Shown in pieces: positions 7,996 through 17,103 of a stretch of 64,000 nucleotides of DNA (positions are counted from its first letter, which is position 1; every line of letters begins with the position of its first letter). Source of the DNA: Agrococcus baldri (lineage in GTDB: Bacteria; Actinomycetota; Actinomycetes; Actinomycetales; Microbacteriaceae); contig BJUU01000006.1 of the NCBI GenBank assembly GCA_007988785.1, positions 1-64,000 on the forward strand, written 5' to 3'. A model generated the notes under the pieces. That model had not been told where the DNA came from and searched no databases. It saw only the letters and a list, made by a program, of their open reading frames with translations. A program made the translations under genes and the position numbers.

Positions 7996-8736
7996 TCACT
8001 CTGCCGGGACGAAGACCGCCACCTTGGCGGCGCGCAGCATGCGCTCGCCCACGCGGTAGCCCGTCTGGATCACGTCGGCGACCACCATCTCGGTCACCTC
8101 CGGGTTCGGCAGCTGGGCGACGGCCTCGTGCTTGTCGATGTCGAACGCCTCGCCGACCTCGCCGAGCTTGACGACGCCGAGCTCGGCGAACGAGGCGCGC
8201 AGCTTCGCGGCCACGATCGCGAGCGGGCCCTCGACGAGGTCGCCGTGCTTGTCGGCAAGGTCGAGGTCGTCGAGCGCCGGCAGCATGGCCTTGATGACGG
8301 ATGCGGTGGTCGCCTCGCGGTCGCCCGCCCGCTCCCGCTCGACGCGGTTGCGGTAGTTGACGTACTCGGCGCGCAGCCGCTGCAGCTCGTCGAGCTGGGC
8401 GGCGCTCTTCGCCTCCAGCTCGGCGCGCTCGGTCTCGATGCTCGCGGCCTCGCCCTCGAGCAGCGCGCGGTCCTCGGCGCTCAGCTCGTCCTCCCCTGAG
8501 CCCGTCGAAGCGTCCGCCTCTGCCGAGTCGGCCGTCTCGGCCGAGCCGGTGGACGCATCCGCCGGCACCGCCTGGCCACCCAGGTCGACGTGGCCGCTCG
8601 GCTCCGCTGCGGGCTGAGCCCCGGAGGCGGCCTCAGCCGACTCGCGGGGCTCTCCCGTCACGGGGTCGATGCGGCGCTTGTCATGGACGCGGGGGGCATC
8701 CTCGTCGCGCTTGTCGTCCTCGTGGTGGTTCGTCAC
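7996..8736 (-). CDS. grpE: nucleotide exchange factor GrpE
   Basis: A 246-residue GrpE. A disordered acidic N-terminus (residues 1-85), a long coiled-coil (ELEAKSAAQLDELQRLRAEYVNYRNRVER) and a C-terminal beta domain ending in GYRVGERMLRAAKVAV are all present. GrpE exchanges ADP for ATP on DnaK and acts as a thermosensor. It begins with GTG two bases after the dnaK stop. The acidic N-terminus contains two STGS-type blocks, one of them encoded by a CCTGAGCCCGTCGAAG segment that resembles the dispersed CCCTTCGAC repeat, a possible in-frame repeat remnant. Confidence 0.96.
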   Translation of the reverse strand: MTNHHEDDKRDEDAPRVHDKRRIDPVTGEPRESAEAASGAQPAAEPSGHVDLGGQAVPADASTGSAETADSAEADASTGSGEDELSAEDRALLEGEAASIETERAELEAKSAAQLDELQRLRAEYVNYRNRVERERAGDREATTASVIKAMLPALDDLDLADKHGDLVEGPLAIVAAKLRASFAELGVVKLGEVGEAFDIDKHEAVAQLPNPEVTEMVVADVIQTGYRVGERMLRAAKVAVFVPAE

Positions 8737-8738
8737 GG

Positions 8739-10613
8739 CTACTTCTTCTCGCTCTCGTCCTCGTCGTCCACGACCTCGGCGTCGACGACGTCGTCGTCGG
8801 CGCCCTGCTCGGCCTGCGGCTCCTCGCCGGCAGCGCCGGGCTCACCGGCGGGCTGCTCGGCCTGCGTCTGCTGGTAGATCGCCTCGCCCAGCTTCGACTG
8901 CGACTGCTGCAGCTTCTCGACCGAGGTCTTCACGGCCTCGTCGTCGTCGCCCGCGAGCGCAGCCTTGACGGCGTCGACGTCGGCCTGCACCTCGTTCTTG
9001 ACGTCCTCGGGCAGCTTGTCGCCGTTGTCGGCCAGCACCTTCTCGACCGAGTACACCAGCTGCTCGCCGGTGTTGCGCAGCTCGGCCGTCTCGCGGCGAG
9101 CGGCGTCGGCTGCCGCGTTCTCCTCGGCGTCCTTCACCATGCGCTCGATGTCCTCCTTCGAGAGGCTCGAGCCGCCCGTGATGGTCATCGACTGCTCGGT
9201 GCCGGTGCCCTTGTCCTTCGCGGAGACGTGCACGATGCCGTTGGCGTCGATGTCGAAGGTCACCTCCACCTGCGGGATGCCGCGCGGCGCCGGCGCGATG
9301 CCGGTGAGCTCGAAGGTGCCGAGCGGCTTGTTGTCGCGCGTGAAGTCGCGCTCGCCCTGGAAGACCTGGATGGCGACCGAGGGCTGGTTGTCCTCCGCCG
9401 TCGTGAAAGTCTCCGAGCGCTTCGTCGGGATGGCCGTGTTGCGGTCGATGAGCTTCGTCATCATGCCGCCCTTGGTCTCGATGCCGAGCGAGAGCGGGGT
9501 GACGTCGATGAGCAGCACGTCCTTGCGCTCACCCTTCAGCACGCCGGCCTGCAGGGCGGCGCCCACGGCGACGACCTCATCGGGGTTGACGCTCTTGTTG
9601 GGCTCCTGGCCGCCGGTCATCTCCTTGACGAGCTCGGTGACCGCGGGCATGCGGGTCGAACCACCGACGAGCACGACGTGCGCGATGTCGGCCACCTTGA
9701 TGCCCGCCTCGCGGATGACGTCCTCGAAGGGCTTCTTGGTGCGGTCGAGCAGATCCTTCGTCATGTTCTCGAACTGCGCGCGCGTGAGCGTCTCCTCGAG
9801 GTTGGCCGGGCCGGCCTCGGTGAGCGAGAAGTAGGGCAGCTGGATGCTCGTGGTCGTCGACGACGAGAGCTCCTTCTTCGCCTGCTCGGCGGCCTCCTTG
9901 AGGCGGCGCATGGCGATCTTGTCGTTCGAGACGTCGACGCCCGACTGCTCCTGGAAGCGCTTCTTCAGCCACTCGACGACGCGGTCGTCCCAGTCGTCGC
10001 CGCCGAGGCGGTTGTCGCCGGCGGTCGAGCGCACCTGAATGGTGGAGAAGTCGTCGTCTTTGCCCACCTCGAGGAGGGACACGTCGAAGGTGCCGCCACC
10101 GAGGTCGAAGACCAGGATGAGCTCATCCTCCTTGCCCTTGTCGAGGCCGTAGGCGAGGGCCGCGGCGGTGGGCTCGTTGATGATGCGCAGCACGTTGAGG
10201 CCGGAGATCTCGCCGGCCTCCTTCGTGGCCTGGCGCTCTGCGTCGTTGAAGTACGCGGGCACGGTGATGACCGCATCCGTCACCTTCTCGCCGAGGTAGG
10301 TCTCGGCGTCGCGCTTGAGCTTGCCGAGGATGCGTGCCGAGATCTCCTGCGGCGTGAGCTGCTTGCCGTCGATCTCCTGCTTCCAGTCGGTGCCCATGTG
10401 GCGCTTGACCGACGAGATGGTGCGGTCGACGTTGGTGACGGCCTGGCGCTTGGCCGGCTCGCCGACGAGGGTCTCGCCCTCCTTGACGAACGCGACGACC
10501 GAGGGGGTCGTGCGGAAGCCCTCGGCGTTCGCGATGACGGTGGGCTCTCCGTTGTCGAGGAACGCGACGACGGAGTTCGTGGTGCCGAGGTCGATGCCGA
10601 CTGCTCGTGCCAT
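8739..10613 (-). CDS. dnaK: molecular chaperone DnaK (Hsp70)
   Basis: A 624-residue Hsp70. The nucleotide-binding domain starts with [13 protein letters not shown] and contains the [13 protein letters not shown] phosphate-binding loop; the substrate-binding domain begins near residue 365 ([17 protein letters not shown]); the acidic tail ends in DDEDESEKK. The start is the ATG at 10613, where AGGAGG lies nine bases upstream; a longer upstream frame has no such site. It is the first gene of the operon and lies about 160 bases downstream of an HspR-type promoter. Confidence 0.98.
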   Translation of the reverse strand: MARAVGIDLGTTNSVVAFLDNGEPTVIANAEGFRTTPSVVAFVKEGETLVGEPAKRQAVTNVDRTISSVKRHMGTDWKQEIDGKQLTPQEISARILGKLKRDAETYLGEKVTDAVITVPAYFNDAERQATKEAGEISGLNVLRIINEPTAAALAYGLDKGKEDELILVFDLGGGTFDVSLLEVGKDDDFSTIQVRSTAGDNRLGGDDWDDRVVEWLKKRFQEQSGVDVSNDKIAMRRLKEAAEQAKKELSSSTTTSIQLPYFSLTEAGPANLEETLTRAQFENMTKDLLDRTKKPFEDVIREAGIKVADIAHVVLVGGSTRMPAVTELVKEMTGGQEPNKSVNPDEVVAVGAALQAGVLKGERKDVLLIDVTPLSLGIETKGGMMTKLIDRNTAIPTKRSETFTTAEDNQPSVAIQVFQGERDFTRDNKPLGTFELTGIAPAPRGIPQVEVTFDIDANGIVHVSAKDKGTGTEQSMTITGGSSLSKEDIERMVKDAEENAAADAARRETAELRNTGEQLVYSVEKVLADNGDKLPEDVKNEVQADVDAVKAALAGDDDEAVKTSVEKLQQSQSKLGEAIYQQTQAEQPAGEPGAAGEEPQAEQGADDDVVDAEVVDDEDESEKK

Positions 10614-10772
10614 AGTCTCTTGCCTCCTAGTTCGCAGCTGCGCTGCGGTCTGCCTGATTCCGGTGGAGGAGTCCACCGGCAGTCCCCCATGCGCCGCAGA
10701 GCAGCGCCTGTCCTGACGGTGGGCTCGTCCCCCGGAACCCGTGCCGCGACCGGCACCCGGACGGATGCACGA

Positions 10773-10822
10773 CTTGAGTCGCGATGGCTCAACTTTCTCA
10801 CCTTGAGTCGAGGGGTGTCAAG
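10773..10822 (-). promoter_or_regulatory. dnaK promoter with two HAIR-type HspR operators
   Basis: Two copies of the HAIR pattern (CTTGAGT-N7-ACTCAAG) are visible: CTTGAGT-N7-GCTCAAC at 10773-10793 and CTTGAGT-N7-TGTCAAG at 10802-10822, each with one perfect and one 5/7 half. A minus-strand -35 TTGACA (10816-10821) is embedded in the distal half-site, and a weak -10 (AGAAAG or GAAAGT) lies 17-18 bases downstream, between the operators, so bound HspR would block RNA polymerase directly. Confidence 0.85.
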
Positions 10823-10869
10823 TTTGCGGGCTGTGGATCGGCTGAGAGTGCGGGCCGTAGCGTGTGGGC

Positions 10870-11559
10870 ATGGCACGAGGCAATCGCAGGCTCCACCGAG
10901 AGCTCGTCCGGCACACGCTCGCATCGGTCATCGCCGGCGTCTTCGCGGGCGCCGCGGTGTTCGCCGGCGTGCTGGTGACCGGCGAGCCGACATCCGTCGA
11001 GCACGCCACCGCGAGCGCCATGACGCTCGTGTTCGGCGCCTACGGGCCGGCGTTCCTCTGGCTCTCGCACCTGGCCTTCCGCGGGCTGACGGGCGACCAG
11101 CTGCGGGCCCGCCTGCGCCGATCGGAGGAGCGGAGCAGGTTCGTGCGCTACCTCTACCTCGGCGGCCCGAAGTCCTGGGCGGCGCTCATCGTCATGATCG
11201 GCGTCATCTCGGTCGTGCTCCTGGCGACCAGGGGCCAGCAGATCGACCTCTGGCTCATCATCACCTGCGTGCTCGGCGTCGCCGGCACCTGGGTGCTCCT
11301 GGTGGCGTTCTTCGCCGTCGAGCACATGCGCGGCTGGGCCGAGCACGAGGGGATGCGGTTCCCGGGCGAGGAGGAGCGCGACTTCAGCGACTTCGTCTAC
11401 CTCTCCATCCAGCTCTCCACCACCTTCTCCTCCGCCGACGTCGCGCTCACGAAGCGGCCGGCGCGCAGCCTCGCGAGCGTGCAGTCGATCGTCGGCTTCG
11501 CCTACAGCGCGGTCGTGATCGCCGTCTTCGCCTCCCTGCTCATCACGCTCACGGTCTGA
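10870..11559 (+). CDS. DUF1345-type membrane protein
   Basis: A 229-residue protein with five hydrophobic segments (about residues 14-38, 42-62, 98-118, 124-146 and 200-225) and the segment SDFVYLSIQLSTTFSSADV followed by RPARSLASVQSIVGFAYSAVVIAVFASL, which resembles a pore loop and last helix of the DUF1345 family. Its transport role is unproven. The start is the ATG at 10870, with a leaderless-type TAGCGT six bases upstream; a GTG at 10864 is possible. It is divergent from dnaK and shares the intergenic region with the HAIR operators. Confidence 0.8.
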   Translation: MARGNRRLHRELVRHTLASVIAGVFAGAAVFAGVLVTGEPTSVEHATASAMTLVFGAYGPAFLWLSHLAFRGLTGDQLRARLRRSEERSRFVRYLYLGGPKSWAALIVMIGVISVVLLATRGQQIDLWLIITCVLGVAGTWVLLVAFFAVEHMRGWAEHEGMRFPGEEERDFSDFVYLSIQLSTTFSSADVALTKRPARSLASVQSIVGFAYSAVVIAVFASLLITLTV

Positions 11560-11625
11560 GAACCGGGGCGGGCTGTCGCGGGCGCGTGACACCTGCCGTT
11601 CGCATTTGCGGCCTACGCTCAAGCC

Positions 11626-13086
11626 ATGAGCGTCCCTCACGAGCCGAACGAGGCATCCGTCACCGCGACGTCGTCGCCCGACGAGCTGGTGCAGCCCGCG
11701 CAGGCGGGCGTCGCACCGGTCACCCGCCGCGAGCTCGGGCGCCGCGCCCGGGCCTGGGCCATGTGGGACTGGGGCTCGGCCTCGTTCAACGCGGTCGTCA
11801 CGACCTTCATCTTCAGCACCTACCTGGCGTCGAGCCTGTTCGTCGACCCCGCGATCGTCGACGCCGCGGGCGAGGGCGGCTCGCCGGAGCTCACGCGCGC
11901 GCTCGCCGACAACGCGGCCATCGTCGCCTGGGCGGTGGCGATCGCGGGCGTGCTCGTCGCGCTCATCGCGCCCATCGTCGGCCAGCGCTCGGACGGCGGC
12001 GGGCGGCGCAAGCTGTGGGTGCTGGTGAACACGGGCGTCACGATCCTCGCCATGGTGGGCATGTTCTTCGTCGCGCCCGTGCCCGCGGGCATCTGGCTGG
12101 GCGCGGGCCTGCTGGCGGCCGGCAACCTCTTCTTCGAGTTCGCGGGCGTCAACTACAACGCGATGCTGCACCAGGTCTCGACGAAGGAGTCGCTCGGCCG
12201 CACCTCGGGCTTCGGCTGGGGCATGGGCTACGTCGGCGGCATCGTGCTGCTGGGGCTGCTGCTCGTGCTGTTCATCTTCCCGATCCTCCCCGGCGCCGAC
12301 GGCAACGGTCTGCTGAACGTGCCGACCGGCCGCGACGGCGGCGGGCTCGACGTGCGCTTCGCCGTGCTCGCGAGCGCCGCGTGGTTCCTGGTGTTCGCCC
12401 TGCCGCTGCTGCTGCGGGTGCCGGAGCTGCCGCCCACCGGCACCGCGCCCAAGCGCGTCGGCATCCTCGAGTCGTACCGCATCCTCTTCCGCACGATCGG
12501 CCGCATCGGCCGCCGGGCGCCGAAGACGCTGCTGTTCCTCATCGCCTCCGCGGTGTTCCGCGACGGCCTCTCGGGCGTGTTCACCTTCGGCGCGATCATC
12601 GCCGCGCAGGTGTTCGACTTCACCCCCACCGAGGTCATCCTGTTCGCCATCGCCGCCAACGTCACCGCCGGCATCGGCACCTTCGTGGGCGGTTGGGCGG
12701 ATGACCGCTTCGGCCCGAAGCTCGTCATCATCGTCTCGCTCGTGGCGCTCGCGCTGTCGGGCTCGGCCGTGATGTTCATCGAGGGCAAGGGCCTGTTCTG
12801 GGTCTTCGGGCTGGCGCTGGCGACCTTCGTCGGACCGGTGCAGTCGGCTTCGCGCTCGTTCATGGCGCGCATCACGCCGGAGGGCCGCGAGGGCGAGATG
12901 TTCGGCCTCTACGCCACCACCGGCCGATCGGTGTCGTTCCTGACCGCGACCCTGTTCGGCGTCTTCGTGAGCCTCACCGGCGACACCCGCTTCGGCATCC
13001 TCGGCATCGTGGTCGTGCTCATCGCGGGCCTGCTGCTCGTGCTGCCGATCAACCCGAAGCCGACCCGGATCGACGATCGCGACTGA
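11626..13086 (+). CDS. MFS transporter, UMF1/Atg22-like
   Basis: A 486-residue transporter with about twelve membrane segments. The N-terminal WDWGSASFNAVVTTFIFSTYL and the later GFGWGMGYVGG motifs are the signature of the UMF1 (Atg22-like) branch of the major facilitator superfamily. The substrate is unknown; members have been linked to amino-acid efflux in fungi. A TACGCT hexamer six bases before the ATG suggests a leaderless transcript. It stands alone, 66 bases after the DUF1345 gene. Confidence 0.9.
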   Translation: MSVPHEPNEASVTATSSPDELVQPAQAGVAPVTRRELGRRARAWAMWDWGSASFNAVVTTFIFSTYLASSLFVDPAIVDAAGEGGSPELTRALADNAAIVAWAVAIAGVLVALIAPIVGQRSDGGGRRKLWVLVNTGVTILAMVGMFFVAPVPAGIWLGAGLLAAGNLFFEFAGVNYNAMLHQVSTKESLGRTSGFGWGMGYVGGIVLLGLLLVLFIFPILPGADGNGLLNVPTGRDGGGLDVRFAVLASAAWFLVFALPLLLRVPELPPTGTAPKRVGILESYRILFRTIGRIGRRAPKTLLFLIASAVFRDGLSGVFTFGAIIAAQVFDFTPTEVILFAIAANVTAGIGTFVGGWADDRFGPKLVIIVSLVALALSGSAVMFIEGKGLFWVFGLALATFVGPVQSASRSFMARITPEGREGEMFGLYATTGRSVSFLTATLFGVFVSLTGDTRFGILGIVVVLIAGLLLVLPINPKPTRIDDRD

Positions 13087-13116
13087 CGCCGCGCCGCAGC
13101 CGCGTAGCCTCGCTGC

Positions 13117-13479
13117 ATGACGGACATCCGGAACCTGGACGAGGCGCTCGCGGGCATCGCGCAGCCGTGGCAGCCGCATCGGCTCGCGAGCATCAACGAC
13201 TACGACCTGAAGGTCGTGAAGCTCGAGGGCGAGTTCGTCTGGCACAGCCACCCCGAGACCGACGAGCTCTTCCTCGTGCTCAGCGGCGAGCTGACGATCC
13301 AGCTGCGCGATCGCGACGTGGTGCTCGGCCCGAACGACGTGTTCGTCGTGCCGCGCGGCGTCGAGCACTGCCCGCGCGCAGACGGCGAGGTGCGCGCGCT
13401 GCTCATCGAGCCGCAGGGCACCGTGAACACCGGCGACGCCGGCGGCGAGCGCACCTCGCCGCTGCGCGAGCTGCCCTAG
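13117..13479 (+). CDS. cupin-domain protein
   Basis: A 120-residue single-domain cupin. Metal-binding motif 1 is WHSHPETDELFLVLSGEL (His-His-Glu ligands), and motif 2 is PRGVEHCPRA with the fourth histidine, so a metal site is intact. Small cupins of this type include isomerases and dioxygenase-like enzymes; no specific reaction can be assigned. TAGCCT lies six bases before the ATG, a leaderless pattern. It converges on the deaminase gene with ten bases between stop codons. Confidence 0.88.
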   Translation: MTDIRNLDEALAGIAQPWQPHRLASINDYDLKVVKLEGEFVWHSHPETDELFLVLSGELTIQLRDRDVVLGPNDVFVVPRGVEHCPRADGEVRALLIEPQGTVNTGDAGGERTSPLRELP

Positions 13480-13489
13480 CGGGTACGCC

Positions 13490-13966
13490 TCAGTAGTCGG
13501 TGCGCGCGGCGTTCGACAGCCACGCCTCGAACGGCGCCGAGCGCGCGTCGATCGGCTGCTGGGCGACGGGCATGAGGCTGCGGTCGGCCGACTCGAAGTA
13601 GTCGTAGAAGGCGGCGTCGTCGAAGCCCGCGACGGCCGCGTCGTGGCGGTCGGCGGCGAAGACGACGCGCTCGACGCGCGCCCAGAGCGCGGCGCCGAGG
13701 CACATCGGGCACGGTTCGCAGCTCGTGTAGAGCACCGCGCCGCGCAGCTCGAAGGTGGCGAGGGCCGCCCCCGCAGCGCGGATCGCGACCACCTCCGCGT
13801 GCGCGGTCGGATCGTTCGCGGCGGTGACGCGGTTCGTGCCCTCGAAGACGCTGCCGTCGGCGGCCACGACGACCGCCCCGAACGGCCCGCCGCCGTTCGC
13901 GGCGCTGGCGGTCGCGAGCTCGATCGCCCGCGCCAGGTGCTGCCTGCCCTCTGCTTGCTCAGCCAT
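13490..13966 (-). CDS. nucleoside deaminase (CMP/guanine deaminase type)
   Basis: A 158-residue zinc hydrolase. The catalytic HAE motif (DPTAHAEVVAI) and PCxxC motif (SCEPCPMCLGA) are both present, followed by the C-terminal AAFYDYF segment seen in guanine deaminase/tRNA-deaminase relatives. It probably deaminates guanine or a related base. The frame is open further upstream to 14053, but I choose the ATG at 13966, which has GAGGAG eight bases before it. Confidence 0.87.
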   Translation of the reverse strand: MAEQAEGRQHLARAIELATASAANGGGPFGAVVVAADGSVFEGTNRVTAANDPTAHAEVVAIRAAGAALATFELRGAVLYTSCEPCPMCLGAALWARVERVVFAADRHDAAVAGFDDAAFYDYFESADRSLMPVAQQPIDARSAPFEAWLSNAARTDY

Positions 13967-14049
13967 CTGCTCGACTCCTCGGATTGCGCTGAGGTGCCAG
14001 CCAACCATCGTTCGCCGAGCGCGTGAACCCGCAGCCTGCGCCACGCGGC

Positions 14050-14655
14050 TCACGCGGGCCAGGCATCGGCGAGCTTCGCCAGCAGCCGGGCGAGCTCGGC
14101 GCGCTCGGCGCCGGTCAGCGACGCGGCAGCGGCGCCGACCTCTGCGGCGCGGGCCTCGGCGTGCGCCTCGAAGCGCGCGCGGCCGGCCTTCGTCGCCTCG
14201 ATCACGACGCGACGACCGTCGTTCGGGTCGGGGATGCGCCGCACGAGCCCGGCGTCGGCGAGCGTCTGCACGAGGCGCGAGGCGCGCGGCTGGTCGACGC
14301 CGATCGCGTGCCCCAGCTCGGTGATCGACTGCGGATGCTCGGCATGCACGATCGCGTGCAGCATGCGCCTGGCGCCCATCGCGCTGCGCCGGCCCGGCCC
14401 GCCGCCGAATCCGCCGCCCGGTCCGCCGCCATGCGGTCCGAAGCCGTGCGGTCCGAAGCCATGCGGTCCGAAGCCGCGCGGTCCGCCGTGGGCGACGCGC
14501 GGGCCTCCATGGCCGAAGCCGTGCTGACCGCGCGGGCCGGATGCCTCACCCGGCCGGCCGGGACCACGGGCGGGTGCGCGGCGCATGCCGATGCGGTCGA
14601 GGGCGGCGGCGATCTGGGCGATCTCGGGATCCGGCACTTGACGGGAGTCGGTCAT
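14050..14655 (-). CDS. MarR-family regulator with Gly/His-rich linker
   Basis: A 201-residue MarR-type winged-helix protein. The DNA-binding part (about residues 105-170) contains ITELGHAIGVDQPRASRLVQTL and the wing DPNDGRRVVIEAT. It is preceded by an unusual 70-residue Gly/Pro/His stretch with three GFGPHG repeats, a plausible metal-binding or flexible segment. I prefer the ATG at 14655 (TAGGAT seven bases upstream) over the ATG at 14664, which overlaps that -10-like hexamer. It is divergent from a His-rich protein gene, with operator-like palindromes between them. Confidence 0.85.
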   Translation of the reverse strand: MTDSRQVPDPEIAQIAAALDRIGMRRAPARGPGRPGEASGPRGQHGFGHGGPRVAHGGPRGFGPHGFGPHGFGPHGGGPGGGFGGGPGRRSAMGARRMLHAIVHAEHPQSITELGHAIGVDQPRASRLVQTLADAGLVRRIPDPNDGRRVVIEATKAGRARFEAHAEARAAEVGAAAASLTGAERAELARLLAKLADAWPA

Positions 14656-14657
14656 GC

Positions 14658-14708
14658 ATGTCATCCTACATGTACATGCTCATTGACATGGATATGTCGA
14701 GTGACATG
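14658..14708. promoter_or_regulatory. operator cluster between MarR and His-rich genes
   Basis: The divergent gap contains the perfect palindrome CATGTACATG (14669-14678), the inverted repeat GACAT-N4-ATGTC (14685-14698), a further ATGTC at 14658-14662 and GACATG at 14703-14708. This density of GACAT/ATGTC arms is typical of an autoregulated MarR operator. The leftward -10-like TAGGAT lies inside the cluster. Binding is inferred. Confidence 0.6.
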
Positions 14709-14775
14709 GATCCGCCGGCCACCGGGCCGCGCGGACCGCAGCGCACCTGCTGCCCACACACGAGAGGACCATCGC

Positions 14776-15249
14776 ATGCGATACCCCAACCGCTTCCACG
14801 AGAACACCGACCACCCGCAGCCCGAGGGCGAGCGGCCCGAGGGCGGCCACAGCCAGCGCGCCGAGCACGAGCGCTGGCACGGCCGGCACCCGCACGGGCA
14901 CGGCCGCTTCCACCGCGGCGGCCACGGCGCGGGCCACGAGCACGAGGGCCGCGGCGCCAGGTGCCACGAGCGCGAGCGACTCGGCACGGCTCACGATCAC
15001 GAGCGCCACGGGCACGAGGAGCACGGCCGACCCGGTCGGCACCCGCGCGGCGGCGCCCGCCGTCGACCCACCCTCGAGCGCAGCATCGTGAAGTCGGCCC
15101 GACGCATCCGTCGTGCTGACCTCACGCCCGAGCAGCTGCACCGCCGCATCGCGGCAACGGTCAGCCACGCCGACTACGTGACGACGCTCCGCACCCTGCG
15201 GCGCATCGGCATGGAGCTGCGTGGCGCTTCGGAGACCTCCGGCCGCTGA
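14776..15249 (+). CDS. His-rich small protein with MarR-like C-terminal helix
   Basis: A 157-residue protein with no recognised full domain. Residues 1-100 are dominated by His, Gly, Arg and Glu (for example HGRHPHGHGRFHRGGHG), suggesting metal or nucleic-acid binding. Residues 108-150 form a helical segment (LTPEQLHRRIAATVSHADYV, then TLRTLRRIGMEL) that resembles the C-terminal dimerization helix of MarR regulators. A GAGAGG lies before the ATG. It is divergently transcribed from the Gly/His-rich MarR protein and is probably under its control. It shares the helical segment with the protein at 17104. Confidence 0.6.
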   Translation: MRYPNRFHENTDHPQPEGERPEGGHSQRAEHERWHGRHPHGHGRFHRGGHGAGHEHEGRGARCHERERLGTAHDHERHGHEEHGRPGRHPRGGARRRPTLERSIVKSARRIRRADLTPEQLHRRIAATVSHADYVTTLRTLRRIGMELRGASETSGR

Positions 15250-15262
15250 GCCGCGGCTGCAC

Positions 15263-15294
15263 GGAGCGCGCCCTGCATCAGCGGGGCGCGCTCC
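15263..15294 (+). terminator. hairpin terminator after the His-rich gene
   Basis: GGAGCGCGCCC (15263-15273) pairs perfectly with GGGCGCGCTCC (15284-15294) around a 10-base loop, 14 bases after the stop codon; only two T residues follow. The rest of the 126-base gap to the convergent gene holds nothing I recognise. Confidence 0.65.
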
Positions 15295-15375
15295 TTCGCG
15301 TGTGCAGGCGCGCTCTTCGCGTGCGCAGCGAGATGTCGAAGTGCTGGCATAGGCCGCGCTTGCGAGCACGTCGCC

Positions 15376-16377
15376 CTATCGCTGTGCCGCGCTGTCCACG
15401 AGGGTGTCGGTGGGGCGGATGCGCTCGGTCTCGAGCGCGGGATCGGCCAGCAGGCGGTCGATCAGTCGGGCACTGCCGCCGACGAGCGTGCAGTCCAGAT
15501 CGAGCTCCGTCGCCACGAACCAGGCGGGCGCAGCGGCGGGCTCGACGGGCCACATCGCGTTGGGCGTGCGGCCCCGCTCGTCGGGGTGCTCCGGCTGCCC
15601 GCCGCGGATCCAGCCGAGGCCCGCCGACTCCACCCAGCGCGGGTCGCGGAAGGTCGCCAGGCGCGCGCGCAGCAGCACGTGCCCCCGGCCCTGCCCCTCA
15701 CGCGGCAGCCCCAGCACCTCGCTCGCGCGCATCGCCGCGGTCACCTCGGGGTCGATGGATGCGAGCCGTGCAGCGTGCAGCTCGGCCTGCAGGCGCTTCG
15801 CCTCGCGCCGCTGCTCGCGCTCGGACATGCCCTCGTCGAAGAGGAAGAACGCGCTCGTGCCCGACGGGTCGAGCCCGCTGCCCTCCCACGCGGCCGTCAG
15901 CACCTCCGCGTCGCCGTGCTCGTCGACGAGCAGCTCGGCGAGCGCGGCCAGCAGCGGCAGCGGTACGTCGCTGCCCTCGGGATCCTGGATGCGGCTGCCA
16001 GCAGGCACACGCACCCCACTCGGCAGCACCGTATCCTCCGGCACCACGTGCCCGTCGACCATGCGCCCGTGCTCAGGCGAGTCGTACCCGACCTCGCCGA
16101 AGCGGCTGAGCCACAGCGTCCAGGGCTGCCGCTCCCCCAGCCGGTCGCCGATGAGCGATGCGGCCTCATCCCACGTGATCTCGCGAGATGCGTACTGGGG
16201 CGCGCCCCACGCATCCGTCTCGCCCGTGGGCATGTCGAGCGTCGCCGGGTGCAGGATGCGCGCGTAGGCCTCGAAGATCGGCGGCACAACGACCGCGATG
16301 GTGCCGTCGTCGGCGAGCGCGTCGGGCAGCCAGCGCGCGAGACCGACATCGTGCTCGACGCGCAGCGGGCCCGCCAT
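15376..16377 (-). CDS. hypothetical protein downstream of dcd
   Basis: A 333-residue soluble protein with no family I recognise. It is rich in Trp, Asp and Glu, has a helical charged stretch (SEREQRREAKRLQAELHAARL, about residues 178-198), and no signal peptide or membrane segment. Its ATG overlaps the dcd stop (TGATG), so it is co-translated with dCTP deaminase. The frame extends across dcd in another phase, but dcd is clearly real, which fixes this start at 16377. It converges on the His-rich protein gene. Confidence 0.6.
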   Translation of the reverse strand: MAGPLRVEHDVGLARWLPDALADDGTIAVVVPPIFEAYARILHPATLDMPTGETDAWGAPQYASREITWDEAASLIGDRLGERQPWTLWLSRFGEVGYDSPEHGRMVDGHVVPEDTVLPSGVRVPAGSRIQDPEGSDVPLPLLAALAELLVDEHGDAEVLTAAWEGSGLDPSGTSAFFLFDEGMSEREQRREAKRLQAELHAARLASIDPEVTAAMRASEVLGLPREGQGRGHVLLRARLATFRDPRWVESAGLGWIRGGQPEHPDERGRTPNAMWPVEPAAAPAWFVATELDLDCTLVGGSARLIDRLLADPALETERIRPTDTLVDSAAQR

Positions 16378-16955
16378 CACTCGATCCGCGTGCGGTGGAA
16401 CGACTGGAACGAGCGCGAGGCGGTCGGCCCGCGCTGCCCCTGGTAGCGGTTGAGGTTGGGGCCCTGGCCGTACGGGTGCTCGGACGGCGAGGAGAGCTGG
16501 AAGTAGCAGACCTGCCCGATCTTCATGCCCGGCCACAGCTTGATCGGCAGCGTCGAGACGTTCGAGAGCTCGAGGGTCACGTGGCCCGAGAAGCCCGGGT
16601 CGATGAAACCGGCGGTCGAGTGCGTCAGCAGGCCGAGCCGGCCGAGCGAGGACTTGCCCTCGAGGCGCGCGGCGACGTCGTCGGGCAGCGTGATGCGCTC
16701 GTAGGTGGCGCCCAGCACGAACTCGCCCGGGTGCAGGATGAACGCCTCGTCGGGCCCCACCTCGACGAGCCGCGTGAGCTCGGGCTGATCCTCCGCCGGG
16801 TCGATGAACGGGTACTTGTGGTTGTCGAACAGCCGGAAGCCGCGGTCGAGCCGCACGTCGACGCTGGAGGGCTGCAGCATCGCCGGGTCGAGCGGGTCGA
16901 GGCCGAGGTCGCCCGAGTCGAGACGGGCACGGATGTCGCGATCGCTGAGCAGCAC
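16377..16955 (-). CDS. dcd: dCTP deaminase
   Basis: A 192-residue enzyme of nucleotide metabolism, converting dCTP to dUTP, or directly to dUMP in bifunctional actinobacterial forms. The conserved opening [14 protein letters not shown], the substrate motif [27 protein letters not shown] block and the C-terminal [16 protein letters not shown] are all present. The start is a GTG at 16955 with TACGCT seven bases upstream, again leaderless in style. The length matches the family. Confidence 0.96.
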   Translation of the reverse strand: MLLSDRDIRARLDSGDLGLDPLDPAMLQPSSVDVRLDRGFRLFDNHKYPFIDPAEDQPELTRLVEVGPDEAFILHPGEFVLGATYERITLPDDVAARLEGKSSLGRLGLLTHSTAGFIDPGFSGHVTLELSNVSTLPIKLWPGMKIGQVCYFQLSSPSEHPYGQGPNLNRYQGQRGPTASRSFQSFHRTRIE

Positions 16956-17103
16956 GAGTGCGAGCGTATCGCCCGGCGCCCCTCCCGCTGCGGGTTGCCC
17001 GACACAGCGGATGCGCTGGCTCGGTTCACAGGCGGAGGGAGGACGATGGGTGCAGACAGATCTGGGCGCCGGGCCGTGGTCTGAGGTCGCAGGGGAGGTG
17101 GCC

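Noticed and set aside
9228..12704. Plus-strand frame of over 1100 codons opposite dnaK
   Set aside because: Runs antisense through dnaK and then out of phase through two clear plus-strand genes. No recognisable protein motif.
10798..14004. Minus-strand frame of over 1000 codons opposite the DUF1345, MFS and cupin genes
   Set aside because: Arg/Glu/His-rich shadow translation. The genes on the other strand have clear families, membrane segments and starts.
14776..15249. Nickel chaperone (HypB/SlyD-type) assignment for the His-rich protein
   Set aside because: No GTPase or FKBP motif is present; only composition supports metal binding.
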